Source of the DNA: Candidatus Gastranaerophilales bacterium
GTDB taxonomy: Bacteria > Cyanobacteriota > Vampirovibrionia > Gastranaerophilales > Gastranaerophilaceae
NCBI GenBank assembly: GCA_944324255.1
Contig: CALUVM010000002.1
Span: 62,001 to 126,000, forward strand
Length of the DNA: 64,000 nt
Reading direction: 5' to 3'
In this document: positions 53,334 through 62,831 of the stretch, in pieces
How positions within the stretch are numbered: position 1 is the first letter of the stretch
Layout of the letters: each line of letters starts with the position of its first letter
Program-made: the position numbers and the translations under genes
Notes under the pieces: generated by a model
What the model was told of the DNA's origin: nothing
The model's input: only the letters and a program-made list of their open reading frames with translations
Databases searched by the model: none

Positions 53334-54485
53334 ATGACAGATTCATTAGCAGTAAGCGGAATGGGAAATTACGGTTACGGTTTTTATGATCCGTATTTTA
53401 TGGAGGCATATAAATCATACAACGCTAATATGGCACAAGCAGCGCAGGCAATGAAAGCTGCTCAATCAACTCAAACAGGAACACAAACACCTTCCGTTCC
53501 TGTAGTAACAACTCAGCCTGAAGAAAAGAAAAAATCAGGTGCTGGATTAGTACTTGGCGGTTTGGCTACAGTAGGTGCTGCCGCACTGCTTTATAAAGCT
53601 CATAAAAAAGGCGGTGAAAAAGGAATCAAAGAAGGTTTCAGACAAATGTGGAAAGGGTTGACCGGCTCTGAAGCTGCTTCTGCTTCTACTAAAGCAACAG
53701 AAAAAGCTAAAAAAGAAGTAGTTACAAGATTTACGGTTCGTAAAAACTCTTCCGGTAACTGGGTTGCACAGGTTCCTGACAGAAGGCAGGCTATTGATGC
53801 CCGTGATGTTGCTGCTCTTGATAAGCTTGGTATTTCAAGAGATATTCCGAAACTTACAGATGACGGTATAAGAGTTAACGAATTGAGATTCGAACATGAT
53901 GGAAATAATTTCGTCTTCAGAAATGGTAAAATCCTCAAATATGAAAAAGGCGGAGTTAATAACATTGATAAATGGAACAACCCTGTCGAACAAGCTGATA
54001 TAGATTATAAGAAAACTATAGAAGAAATTATAGCAAAACTTAAGAAAGGCGAAACAACAACAGCTAACTTACAAGAAATCAAATTCTGGGATTATAATGA
54101 CGGTGTAGCCAGAAGATTTATTCAGTCAGGCACTAGCAGACCTAAATTAGTATCAGTTACAACAAACAGATTCGGCCTTGACTCTTCGGTGGTAAATGCA
54201 GCCCGTGAAAGAAATTCCGTAATTGATAAAGCATTGAAAGCTATTGCTGAAGGCAAAACTCCGGACGGTTTATCAGCTGTAAGAGGAAAATATACAGTTG
54301 GCGGTAAGGATTTCGAAATAGTTAACGGTGAACTTGCCGGTATGTATGAAGGCGGAAAGCTTTACAAACTTGATTCAGACCTCTTCCTTGATTGGAAACA
54401 TAGAAATGAAACAGTATACGAAGCAATGTTAAAAAATATTAAAGAAGGTAAAAATATCCGTGATATAGTATGGCAGGCGGCTTAA
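53334..54485 (+). CDS. Orphan protein with Met/Ala-rich head and one membrane segment, 383 aa
   Basis: Not recognised. The start MTDSLAVSGMGNYGYGFYDP is Gly/Tyr/Met-rich, then a Gln/Thr linker, a hydrophobic segment (GAGLVLGGLATVGAAALLY, about residues 68-86) and a long soluble C-terminal part. That part appears to contain two related units with a F..NGKxxxYxxGG pattern (near residues 200 and 325). Overall plan is like the 7.6 kb orphan. Ribosome site AAAGG; terminator follows. Function unknown. Confidence 0.75.
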   Translation: MTDSLAVSGMGNYGYGFYDPYFMEAYKSYNANMAQAAQAMKAAQSTQTGTQTPSVPVVTTQPEEKKKSGAGLVLGGLATVGAAALLYKAHKKGGEKGIKEGFRQMWKGLTGSEAASASTKATEKAKKEVVTRFTVRKNSSGNWVAQVPDRRQAIDARDVAALDKLGISRDIPKLTDDGIRVNELRFEHDGNNFVFRNGKILKYEKGGVNNIDKWNNPVEQADIDYKKTIEEIIAKLKKGETTTANLQEIKFWDYNDGVARRFIQSGTSRPKLVSVTTNRFGLDSSVVNAARERNSVIDKALKAIAEGKTPDGLSAVRGKYTVGGKDFEIVNGELAGMYEGGKLYKLDSDLFLDWKHRNETVYEAMLKNIKEGKNIRDIVWQAA

Positions 54486-54504
54486 ATATCAATCAACATA
54501 AGCA

Positions 54505-54546
54505 AAGCGGACGGTTCAATTCTTGAACCGCCCGCCGTTTTTTAAG
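54505..54546 (+). terminator. Terminator after the 53334 gene
   Basis: GCGG-A-CGGTTCAA paired with TTGAACCG-C-CCGC around TTCT, then CGTTTTTT. Confidence 0.85.
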
Positions 54547-55495
54547 CCAAACATAGTATTTTATCCAATAGTGAATTAATTTCTTTAATATTATCCATTA
54601 GAACCAGTTCTCCTCTGCATTTTGAAGCCCCCGGAAAACCGTTGACATAATAAGGGTAAAATTTCCTTACAAACTTGATTCCGACATCTTCGCCGCGAAA
54701 CTCTACTTCTTTCATCAGATGTTTTTTTATGCCTTCAATTTTTTCTTCCAAACTTGGCGGAGGCAAGTATTCACCGGTTTGAAGATACTTTTCTATTCTG
54801 GAAATTAAGGTAACATCCCCTAAAACCCCACGTCCGATTGCAATTCCGTCAGCTTTGGATTCTTCAAGACATTGAACGGCTGTTTCTATTGAAACAACAT
54901 CTCCGTTTGCAAAAACCGGAATATCAACATTTTTCTTGAGTTCTGCGATTTTCTTCCAATCAGCTTTTCCGCCGTACATTTGTGAACGTGTGCGTCCATG
55001 GATTGTTATAAAATCTGCTCCCGCTTCCTGCATCTTTTGTCCGAATTCTACATAATTCAACTCGTCCATTGTATATCCGAGCCGGAACTTCACCGACAGC
55101 GGGATTGTAATTTGGGATTTAACAGTCTTTACAATTTCCTGTGCCAGCTCTGCATTTCGCATAAGTGCACAACCGTCAGTTCCTTTAACAACTTTATTTA
55201 CAGGGCATCCCATATTAATATCAATCATATCGGCAAATCTTTCCAGATGTTTAGCCCCATCTGCCATCATCTGCGGTTTGTGTCCGCTCAACTGATATGA
55301 AATAGGTGAATGGTTTTCTCCACGCACAACTATATCAACATCCTTAACCTGATTCAAAGCCTCCGAGCTAATCATTTCGGTAGTTAAAAGACAGGTTTTT
55401 GAATGCTCTCTTATCAGAGATCTTAAAACATAATCCGTTATTCCTGCCATAGGGGCAAGTGACACCCTGCTTTTAATTAGTTCCTTAACCTGCAT
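54542..55495 (-). CDS. dusB: tRNA-dihydrouridine synthase B
   Basis: A FMN enzyme that reduces uridine in tRNA. SLAPMAGITDYVLR, the catalytic Cys in NMGCPVNKVVKG, FRLGYT, TIHGRTRSQMY and the FMN-binding GIAIGRG. 317 residues. The start overlaps the end of the TPR gene by 11 nt, so it is probably co-translated with it. Confidence 0.94.
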   Translation of the reverse strand: MQVKELIKSRVSLAPMAGITDYVLRSLIREHSKTCLLTTEMISSEALNQVKDVDIVVRGENHSPISYQLSGHKPQMMADGAKHLERFADMIDINMGCPVNKVVKGTDGCALMRNAELAQEIVKTVKSQITIPLSVKFRLGYTMDELNYVEFGQKMQEAGADFITIHGRTRSQMYGGKADWKKIAELKKNVDIPVFANGDVVSIETAVQCLEESKADGIAIGRGVLGDVTLISRIEKYLQTGEYLPPPSLEEKIEGIKKHLMKEVEFRGEDVGIKFVRKFYPYYVNGFPGASKCRGELVLMDNIKEINSLLDKILCLA

Positions 55496-57614
55496 ACGGT
55501 CTTAATTCTTCCACCCTTGATTTTGCATATTTGAGGTATTCATCATCAGTTGTGTAGCTTGATATAAATATATTGTAGTATTTGAATGCCTCTTTATAGT
55601 TTTCTAAAGTATCATAATCTACAGCAAGCATATAATTTGCAATCGGCAAATCTTTTGAATATTTGAGTACGTTTAAATAATCATTAATAGCAAGCTGTCT
55701 TTTGTTCTGCTCATCATAGATTAAGCCTCTATAGTAATAAGCATATGCATTACTTGCTTCTTTTGCTATAACTTCATTAAACTTGGTTAAAGCTGATTGA
55801 AAATCGTTCTTTTCAAAAAGGTCAATCCCCTGATTTAGAGAAGTTAGAGAATAATTTTGTAATACATATGTCAATAAATTTTTAGCTTCTGACTGCGGAT
55901 TCATGCTGACAGCTTTTTTTAAATAGTTTTCAGCTTCCATCCAATTTTGCTGTTCTGAATACAAATATCCGATATAATAAGGAATCTCTGCATTCTTAGG
56001 GTTAAGCTGTCCGGCTTTTTTGTAGTACTCAATAGCTTTGTCGTAATTCTCTAAAGCCTGATAAGATGCCGCAGCTCCCAGCATAGAGTCTTCTGTCGCC
56101 GGTGTTATTGCTAAATATTGCTGTAACGCTTTATTGTAATCCTTGTTTTCATAGCTTTCGGAGGCTGCTGAAAGAACTGTTGAGGCAGAATCTTTCTGGA
56201 CATCCTGCAAGGTTTTTAATACAAGATTATTTGCAGGGAACTTAGCTTTTGCCGTATTAAGAATCTCAGCTGCACTATCGTATTCGTTAATTGCCGCATA
56301 GCATATTGCAAGGTTAACGTATGCATCAACGTTTGTTGTACCATTTGATATAGCCGTACGATAAGCCTTAATAGCATCATTCAGTTTATTTTCTTTATGC
56401 AGTTTATAAGCGTAATCGTAAAGCATATTCTGCATTGTTTTATCTTGTGAATTTTTAGCCAGATATTCAATATATTCATCCGGTGACATTGCAGCTTCCA
56501 TAACACCTGCAATTTCAGCTTTTGCTGTCTGATTAGCCGGATCAAGAGATAAAACTTTTTTATAAAGAGTTAAAGCTTCTTTTTTATTACCCATCTCAGA
56601 AAGAGCCTGAGCTTTATATAAATTTGCCTGAACATTATCAGGATAAAGAGTTAAGACTGAATCATATGACTGAATAGCTTTTGCAAAATCTTTTCTTTGC
56701 TGGAAAAGGGTACCGACGTTGAGTCTTGTGTTAACATTTCCCGGATTAAGCTGTTCAGCTTTACCGTAATAACTTAATGCTGTTTCAAAATCGCCCTGTG
56801 CTTGCTTTATCGCACCGATATTTGCATTCAGTTCTGCATCGGATGGTGTTTGGGCAAGTTTTTTTAAATAAATTCGTTCGAGAGCGTAGAGGATTTCCAT
56901 ATCTCCTTTGCTGTTTGCAAGAGCAAAGTTATACTGTTCAACCGCTTCATCAAATTTACCCAGCTTGTCCAGAGTCCTTGCATATTTCATTCGTAAAGCT
57001 CCGTTTGACGGTGCCACATCCAGAGCCATTTTATAATAGTCAGCAGAACGTGGCTCATTAGCAAGGAGTTTCATTAAATCTGCAATTTGCTCGTTTGCCT
57101 GTGCGGAAAGTTTTTCATTCTGCGCAGCCTGTGAAAACTCAAACGCTGCGGCAGAAAAGTTTCCGATTGCCCTTAATTCTTCGGCTTCTTTATATCTGGA
57201 GGCTGCAGTCTTATCAAAACTCATAACATTTAAGCATTGATTTAAATTCTCATTAGCGGAAGCTATCATTGCAGCAGAGTTTTGAACGGTTTGTTCTTTT
57301 GTAGGATACATCCTTAAATAAAAAAGTGCGCTTCTGAAATCGTTTGCCGCCTTCTCATAATTTTTTTCCTGATTAGCATAATAAGTTGCTCTTGCAAGAT
57401 AAGAATTGATAAGTCCAATTCTTGCAGAATTATCCATATAATTAATTCTTAAGGCTTTTCTGAAATCTACAATAGCTGAAGAATACTGCCCTTGTGCCAG
57501 ATAACTCTGAGCAGAGTTGTAATACTGAGCAAACATGCCGTTTGAAGCACTAAAAGCAGGCATTGAAACCGAGAATACTAAAAAACAGACTGTCCCTAAT
57601 AAAGCTTTTTTCAT
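55485..57614 (-). CDS. Large secreted TPR protein, 709 aa
   Basis: A signal peptide (MKKALLGTVCFLVFSVSMPA) and at least ten tetratricopeptide repeats over the full length (ANIGAIKQAQGDFETALSYY, VNTRLNVGTLFQQRKDFAKA, AEIPYYIGYLYSEQQNWMEA). Probably an exported scaffold for envelope complexes. No ribosome site; a TAAAAT box 6 nt before the ATG suggests a leaderless start. It overlaps dusB downstream by 11 nt. Confidence 0.9.
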   Translation of the reverse strand: MKKALLGTVCFLVFSVSMPAFSASNGMFAQYYNSAQSYLAQGQYSSAIVDFRKALRINYMDNSARIGLINSYLARATYYANQEKNYEKAANDFRSALFYLRMYPTKEQTVQNSAAMIASANENLNQCLNVMSFDKTAASRYKEAEELRAIGNFSAAAFEFSQAAQNEKLSAQANEQIADLMKLLANEPRSADYYKMALDVAPSNGALRMKYARTLDKLGKFDEAVEQYNFALANSKGDMEILYALERIYLKKLAQTPSDAELNANIGAIKQAQGDFETALSYYGKAEQLNPGNVNTRLNVGTLFQQRKDFAKAIQSYDSVLTLYPDNVQANLYKAQALSEMGNKKEALTLYKKVLSLDPANQTAKAEIAGVMEAAMSPDEYIEYLAKNSQDKTMQNMLYDYAYKLHKENKLNDAIKAYRTAISNGTTNVDAYVNLAICYAAINEYDSAAEILNTAKAKFPANNLVLKTLQDVQKDSASTVLSAASESYENKDYNKALQQYLAITPATEDSMLGAAASYQALENYDKAIEYYKKAGQLNPKNAEIPYYIGYLYSEQQNWMEAENYLKKAVSMNPQSEAKNLLTYVLQNYSLTSLNQGIDLFEKNDFQSALTKFNEVIAKEASNAYAYYYRGLIYDEQNKRQLAINDYLNVLKYSKDLPIANYMLAVDYDTLENYKEAFKYYNIFISSYTTDDEYLKYAKSRVEELRPYAG

Positions 57615-57620
57615 AACAAT

Positions 57621-57626
57621 ATTTTA
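57621..57626 (-). promoter_or_regulatory. -10 box directly upstream of the large TPR gene
   Basis: TAAAAT on the minus strand with six bases to the ATG. The -35 region is weak, so this rests on geometry and the lack of a ribosome site. Confidence 0.5.
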
Positions 57627-57703
57627 CTACAAGATAAAAAAAATACATACTCGTACCGGGGGGGGAGGGTAAATGAAATAAAATAAAATAGAATGGGTAG
57701 AAG

Positions 57704-57728
57704 CAAAAGCTCATCTACAGGAGCTTTG
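57704..57728 (-). terminator. Terminator after fmt
   Basis: A stem CAAAGCTC / GAGCTTTTG with loop CTGTAGAT on the minus strand, followed by CTTCT. Between it and fmt lies a GAAAGGCGGAGCCGAAAGCG segment that resembles one near the tRNA locus. Confidence 0.5.
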
Positions 57729-57766
57729 TTTCTGAAACTATAGCGAAAGGCGGAGCCGAAAGCGTA

Positions 57767-58690
57767 TCACTTCTCTCTGCAAAGACCGTTTGACCAATCT
57801 CTTGCGGACATTTCGCCTTTACCTTCCGGTTTAACTTTAAGAAGGCGAAGTACTCCTTTTCCTGTTTGAATATCAATTCCTGATTTTGAGATATTTATAA
57901 ACTCTCCGATATTTCCGGTTGAAGAAGTATTAATAACTTCTGTTTCCATAACTTTAATAATCTTGCCGTTATATTCAAAAAATGCTCCGGGGCACTTATA
58001 AACCCCTCTTACAAGGTTATGAATTTCTAAAGCTGATTTATTCCAGTCAATTTTACATTCTTCTTTTTGAAGTTTATCTGCATAGCAAACTCCGTTTTCA
58101 CACTGGGCTTTCGGTGTTAAAGTCCCGTCTGCAATACCCAGAAGAGTTTTTTCTAACAGTTTTGGCGATTCTTCTGAACATATTTCAAAAAGTTCCACGC
58201 AATTCATATTACGGTTAATCTCAATTGGCTGTGTCAGGCAAATAGGACCGGTATCAAGCCCCAGCTCCGTAACCATTGTACAGATTCCGGTTTCTGTTTC
58301 ACCATTAATAATGGCTCTTTGTATCGGATTAGCTCCTCTGTATTTCGGCAGAAGCGAAACATGGAGGTTTATAGTTTCGTATTTCGGGATATCAAGGACT
58401 TCCTGAGATAAAATCTGCCCGAAAGCAAAAGTTACAAAGAAATCCGGTTTTAAATTCCTTAAAGCTTCAATAATTTCCGGCTCCTTGCGAATAGATTTCG
58501 GCTGGAAAACAGGTATATTATGTTCAAGTGCAAAAACTTTTATCGGACTCGGGGTCAGCTTATGTCCTCTGCCCGACGGACGGTCGGGATTGGTTACAAC
58601 CGCCAGCACGTTAAACTTGTCCGAGTTATATAGGTATTCAAGTGACTTTAACCCTATATCAGGGGTTCCGAAAAAAACTATATTAAGCAT
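57767..58690 (-). CDS. fmt: Methionyl-tRNA formyltransferase
   Basis: Formylates initiator methionyl-tRNA. FFGTPDIGLKSLEYL at the start, the active-site SLLPKYRGANPIQRAI, and the His/Asp in TGICTMVTELGLDTGP. 307 residues. Its start overlaps the deformylase stop by 8 nt, giving the classic def-fmt pair in one operon. Confidence 0.96.
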   Translation of the reverse strand: MLNIVFFGTPDIGLKSLEYLYNSDKFNVLAVVTNPDRPSGRGHKLTPSPIKVFALEHNIPVFQPKSIRKEPEIIEALRNLKPDFFVTFAFGQILSQEVLDIPKYETINLHVSLLPKYRGANPIQRAIINGETETGICTMVTELGLDTGPICLTQPIEINRNMNCVELFEICSEESPKLLEKTLLGIADGTLTPKAQCENGVCYADKLQKEECKIDWNKSALEIHNLVRGVYKCPGAFFEYNGKIIKVMETEVINTSSTGNIGEFINISKSGIDIQTGKGVLRLLKVKPEGKGEMSARDWSNGLCREK

Positions 58691-59294
58691 TCTCTTTTGA
58701 TTCTTTTGTTTCTTTTTCTACCTGTTTTGCCTTAATCTCTTCAATCTCTGCTGTTAATTCCGGCTCATCAAGAATTTTATCCACTTCAACCGGAGGGAGA
58801 TTATGTTCTTGAAGGACTTTGTCGGCTTCAAATCTGTTTATAACGTGATCAATAAATAAAATTCCGTCCAGATGGTCAAATTCATGTTGAATCGCTCTGG
58901 CTAAAAGACTTCCGTCCTTTGCTTCCAATACGAAAGACCGTCCGTGAGAGTCAAGAGCTTTTATCATAACATTTGCGTATCTTTTAACATCCGTAAATGC
59001 TTCAGGAAAACTTAAACATCCTTCATGGCTTATTATAGCACCGGATTTTTTAATGATTTTCGGGTTTATAAAAACCATCGGGTTTAAAGGTTCATTTCCC
59101 GTAGAAACATCTATAACAAAGACTCTGTAATTTTCTCCGATTTGCGGAGCTGCAAGCCCTACGCCATTTTGGGCATACATTGTATCCAATAAATCTTCAA
59201 CAAGATTTTTTATTTTCTGAGAAACTTTATGAACCTCTTTAGACGGCTGCCTTAAGGATTCTGTTCCGTATTTTACAACTTTTTTTACTGACAT
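58683..59294 (-). CDS. def: Peptide deformylase
   Basis: Removes the N-formyl group from nascent proteins. All three metal motifs are present: GVGLAAPQIG, EGCLSFP and QHEFDHLDG. 203 residues, with about 30 extra Glu/Lys-rich C-terminal residues. Ribosome site AGAGAGG. Overlaps fmt by 8 nt. Confidence 0.97.
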   Translation of the reverse strand: MSVKKVVKYGTESLRQPSKEVHKVSQKIKNLVEDLLDTMYAQNGVGLAAPQIGENYRVFVIDVSTGNEPLNPMVFINPKIIKKSGAIISHEGCLSFPEAFTDVKRYANVMIKALDSHGRSFVLEAKDGSLLARAIQHEFDHLDGILFIDHVINRFEADKVLQEHNLPPVEVDKILDEPELTAEIEEIKAKQVEKETKESKENA

Positions 59295-59336
59295 TATTCT
59301 TAACCTCTCTTATTTCATCTTAGCATAAAAGAGAGT

Positions 59337-60797
59337 TTATTTAAAACTCCATAAATCCTTCTGGAATAAAACTAAGAACGGAATAAGTTCAAGACGTCCG
59401 ACAAACATGTCGATTATAAATATAATCTTTGTCCAGATATTCAAACTCTGGTAGCTTCCCAGAGGTCCTATAACATTTCCTAATCCGGGACCTATGTTCC
59501 CGAGGGAGCTTACCGTCCCCGTAAGCCCTATTACAGTGCTTTTTTCTATCATTGCAGTTACAAGAGTCGAGCATATCAAAATTGCAAAGTAAAATGAAAC
59601 AAACATAAGGGTCTGATACAAGATTTCTCTTGGAACCGTACAATTTTCAACTTTAATATTAAAAACTGCTTTCGGATGAAGAACTTTTGTAAGCTCGGTT
59701 TTCATAATCTTAAATATCAAAAGCCACCTCATAATCTTAATTCCGCCGCCGGCTGAACTTGCGCAGCTTCCTGTTGCCATTGCAATAAACAGAAGGACTT
59801 TGCTTATATAATCCCATTTAGCAAAATCTACACTGCAAAATCCGGATGAAGATATAACAGAGCAGACATTAAAGAATGAGTGAGTTAAACTGTTGAACAC
59901 ACCGTAGCCTTCATGAATTTCAAGAGAGAGAGCAAGCAGTAAGCCGATTCCGACAGTTATCCAGAAATAGACTCTAAATTCTTCACTTTTAAAAAGTACA
60001 AGCGGATTAAGCTTTGTCCAGGCTTTATATTGCAAGTTGTAGCTTGCTCCGCCAAAGAAAGTGAAAACAGCCATAATCCATAAAATTATATTTGTTGAAC
60101 CTACAAGGCTGTACGAATTTGGTGAAAGACCGCCGCCCGATACCGATGAAAAAGAGTGACACATCGCATTGAAACCGCTCATTCCGTTTATTCTCAGAAG
60201 AACTATTTCCAGAATAGTCATCCCGAGATAAACCTTCCACAAAGCGGAAGCAGTATTTCTGACTCTCGGGGTGAATTTATCTTCAGTAGGTCCGGGAGCT
60301 TCTGCAAAGAACAATTGTCTTCCGGCAATAGCGAACTGCGGAAGAATTGCCACGAATAACACGATAATTCCCATACCGCCTATCCACTGGGTGAAACCGC
60401 GCCAGAAGAAAAGAGCTTTTGGGAAATTATAATCCACAAATATTGTAGAACCTGTTGTTGTGATTCCGGAGGTTGATTCAAATAAAGCGTCAATAAACGA
60501 AAACCCGAAGAACATATAAGGAATTGCCGCTAACAAACCTGCAAGCAGCCAGCAAAAAGTTACTGTGCAGATACCTTCAGATTTTTTAATATCATTTATG
60601 TTTTTAATTTGCGACGCTCCGGGTACGATTTTTTTTAAAGTAACAGCGATTAAGAAAGCAGCTGTTGCCGCAAAAAAGAACGGAAAAATGGCGGATGTTT
60701 CGTGATAATAAAGTGCAATCAAAATAGGTACAAGAAGAAGTACGCTGAAATACATTATTGAAAGACTGAAAGTATATGCAAGATAACTGAGTCGCAT
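59337..60797 (-). CDS. trkH: Trk/Ktr-type potassium transporter membrane subunit
   Basis: A potassium channel-like transporter. About ten membrane segments with selectivity-filter-like turns STSGITTTGST and, later, CSSGFCSVD and SLGNIGPGLG. 486 residues fits TrkH. The start ATG overlaps the trkA stop by 1 nt (TAATG), so the regulatory and membrane subunits are co-translated. Confidence 0.93.
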   Translation of the reverse strand: MRLSYLAYTFSLSIMYFSVLLLVPILIALYYHETSAIFPFFFAATAAFLIAVTLKKIVPGASQIKNINDIKKSEGICTVTFCWLLAGLLAAIPYMFFGFSFIDALFESTSGITTTGSTIFVDYNFPKALFFWRGFTQWIGGMGIIVLFVAILPQFAIAGRQLFFAEAPGPTEDKFTPRVRNTASALWKVYLGMTILEIVLLRINGMSGFNAMCHSFSSVSGGGLSPNSYSLVGSTNIILWIMAVFTFFGGASYNLQYKAWTKLNPLVLFKSEEFRVYFWITVGIGLLLALSLEIHEGYGVFNSLTHSFFNVCSVISSSGFCSVDFAKWDYISKVLLFIAMATGSCASSAGGGIKIMRWLLIFKIMKTELTKVLHPKAVFNIKVENCTVPREILYQTLMFVSFYFAILICSTLVTAMIEKSTVIGLTGTVSSLGNIGPGLGNVIGPLGSYQSLNIWTKIIFIIDMFVGRLELIPFLVLFQKDLWSFK

Positions 60798-62137
60798 TAA
60801 TCCACCTTAAAATATTCTCTTATAGCAGGAGCGTTAGCACCTGTAGTAAAGATTATAAGATTATCTCCGCTCATAATCTGGGTTGCGCCGTTAGGAATAA
60901 TTATTCTGTTTCTTCTTTGGATAACCCCGACAATTGCTTTTGCAGGTAATTTAAGTTCCATAATCTTTATAGTTTGATAATTTTCCGGAAGCTCAATTTC
61001 CATAACTTCACCCATACCTTGTTCAACGGTTGCAAGGATGTCGATATTTGTATCACATAAGTTATTTTTAATTTCATTTAGTGATGCTGTTTTTGTGGAA
61101 ATTGCAATATCAATTCCAACTTTTTCAAACAAAGAAACGTTAGCTCCCTTGCTGACTCTTGAAATAACTCTTTTTACACCCAGCTGTTTGACTAAAAGCG
61201 AACAAAGAAGATTCTTTTCATCATTATTCGTAACACTGACCACTACATCAGAAGAACTTATGTCTTCTTCGTTCAGAAGTTCCAAATCAGTTCCGTCACC
61301 GTTTATGACAAGTGAAGAGGAGAGTTCTTCCGATAATAACTCGCATCTTTTTTCATCTTTTTCGATAACTTTAATATCGAGCTTAAGTTTTTCCAGATTT
61401 TTAGCCAGTTTAAGCCCGACGTTGCCGCCGCCTATTATTGCAACTTTTTTAACAAACTCTTTTTCGTGGAAAAATTTACCGGCTAAAATATCAAGAGAGT
61501 TTGAAAGTCCCATGAATATTACTTTATCATCTTCATGAAGTACAGTTTCGCCGCTCGGGATAAAGAGTTCGCTATTTCTGGTGACTCCGACAATCAAGGT
61601 ATCTTTTGGAAACTCGCAATTTTTAATCATAGAGTTTACCAATACTGAATTTGGAGCGATTCTATATTCTAACAGCCTTGCTTTTCCTCCGGCAAAGTGT
61701 TCAACGTCCAGAGCCTTTGCGACAGTTATAATACGGAAGATTTCTTGAGTAAGCAGTTCTTCCGGCCATATAACATAATCTACATAGAATCCGAAATTGT
61801 ATTCCGCATCTTTTGTAATACCTAAAGAAGACTTATACTCTTCTTTCCTAACAAAGCACATTGTACAAGCCTTGCTCATCTTTTTTACCGTAAGACAGGC
61901 AACTATATTTAATTCATCCGAATCTGTGCATGCGATAAAAACATCAGCATCTTTTATGTTTGCCTGCTTAAGGATTTCAATATTTGATGCATTTCCGTCC
62001 ACAAAGCTTACATCAAGCTTGTTAAACGCATCGCACTTGTATTCTTCATTATCTATTACTGTTATATCATTATCGGCGTAAAACTCGGATGCTATCATTG
62101 AACCGACTTCATTTGCGCCAAAAAGTATCATTTTCAT
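60797..62137 (-). CDS. trkA: Trk system potassium uptake regulatory protein TrkA
   Basis: Two RCK modules, each a Rossmann domain (MILFGANEVGSMIASEF and VAIIGGGNVGLKLAKNL) plus a RCK-C domain, bind NAD(H) or nucleotides and gate TrkH. 446 residues from ATG 62137; an in-frame TTG two codons earlier is less likely. There is no ribosome site. A good promoter ends 7 nt before this ATG, so the transcript is probably leaderless. Confidence 0.93.
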   Translation of the reverse strand: MKMILFGANEVGSMIASEFYADNDITVIDNEEYKCDAFNKLDVSFVDGNASNIEILKQANIKDADVFIACTDSDELNIVACLTVKKMSKACTMCFVRKEEYKSSLGITKDAEYNFGFYVDYVIWPEELLTQEIFRIITVAKALDVEHFAGGKARLLEYRIAPNSVLVNSMIKNCEFPKDTLIVGVTRNSELFIPSGETVLHEDDKVIFMGLSNSLDILAGKFFHEKEFVKKVAIIGGGNVGLKLAKNLEKLKLDIKVIEKDEKRCELLSEELSSSLVINGDGTDLELLNEEDISSSDVVVSVTNNDEKNLLCSLLVKQLGVKRVISRVSKGANVSLFEKVGIDIAISTKTASLNEIKNNLCDTNIDILATVEQGMGEVMEIELPENYQTIKIMELKLPAKAIVGVIQRRNRIIIPNGATQIMSGDNLIIFTTGANAPAIREYFKVD

Positions 62138-62144
62138 AGACAAT

Positions 62145-62173
62145 ATTTAACTTCAAAATACTTATAAAGTCAA
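62145..62173 (-). promoter_or_regulatory. Promoter of trkA-trkH, placed for leaderless transcription
   Basis: On the minus strand TTGACT (62173-62168), 17-nt spacer, TTAAAT (62150-62145), then seven bases to the ATG at 62137. Confidence 0.65.
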
Positions 62174-62182
62174 TTTTGTAAA

Positions 62183-62803
62183 TTATCCCAGATTCTTAAT
62201 AACTCCGGCTATTTTCCCGATTAAAGTGAGTTCGTTAACAGTATTTCCGCTTATTGTACGGATTCTATACTCAGGATTGTCAGATTTTATAATAATTTCG
62301 TCTAAATTTTTTGATAAACGTTTAACAAATATTTCGTTATTAAAACAGAAAACATAAATCTTATTATCCTGAATCTGTTCTCCTTTCCAGTGTTCCACAA
62401 TAAGCTTGTCACCGCTGTCAATTGTAGGCGCCATACTATTTCCGGCAGCATTTATCATTGAGTATTCTTTTAGCTTAGAAAACCCGTTGATCAGAATTTC
62501 AGGAATCGGAAGTTTAATTTTTTCTTCCGAGAATACAATATTTCCGCTTCCGCAGCTTGCAAAAACATCTGTATAATAATCTATATAGACAAGACTTTCT
62601 TCGCTTTCGGAAGTGTCATTAAACAGTGTTATATTAAAATATTCTTCAATTTTTTTAAGCTCATCTATTGTAACCTGACTTTCGTTTTTTATCCGGTTAC
62701 TGACAGTTTGCCTTGTTATACCTAAGCTTTCTGCAAGTGCAGACTGGTTTATATATTTACCTGTTTTTTTAGGAATAACGGTTAAAAGTTCTTCTAATTT
62801 CAT
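62183..62803 (-). CDS. HTH-S24 repressor (LexA/phage CI-like)
   Basis: An N-terminal helix-turn-helix (QSALAESLGITRQTVSNRIK) and a C-terminal S24 peptidase domain: the Ser in NSMAPTIDSGDKLIVE, the Lys in IFVKRLSK, and a possible self-cleavage bond Cys-Gly in VFASCGSGN. Such proteins repress genes until RecA-stimulated cleavage. 206 residues from ATG 62803. It faces a two-gene unit across a region of matched inverted operators, so it probably represses both itself and that unit. Whether it is the host SOS regulator or a domesticated phage repressor is open. Confidence 0.88.
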   Translation of the reverse strand: MKLEELLTVIPKKTGKYINQSALAESLGITRQTVSNRIKNESQVTIDELKKIEEYFNITLFNDTSESEESLVYIDYYTDVFASCGSGNIVFSEEKIKLPIPEILINGFSKLKEYSMINAAGNSMAPTIDSGDKLIVEHWKGEQIQDNKIYVFCFNNEIFVKRLSKNLDEIIIKSDNPEYRIRTISGNTVNELTLIGKIAGVIKNLG

Positions 62804-62831
62804 AATCAATCTAAATTTGTCAAATTTCCAC

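Noticed and set aside
61038-61538. A 166-codon plus-strand ORF antisense to trkA.
   Set aside because: A low-complexity Ser/Phe-rich shadow of a clearly recognised gene; no ribosome site.
62183-62803. UmuD for the polymerase at 44.4 kb.
   Set aside because: It has a full N-terminal helix-turn-helix and its own operator region, so it is a repressor and not UmuD.
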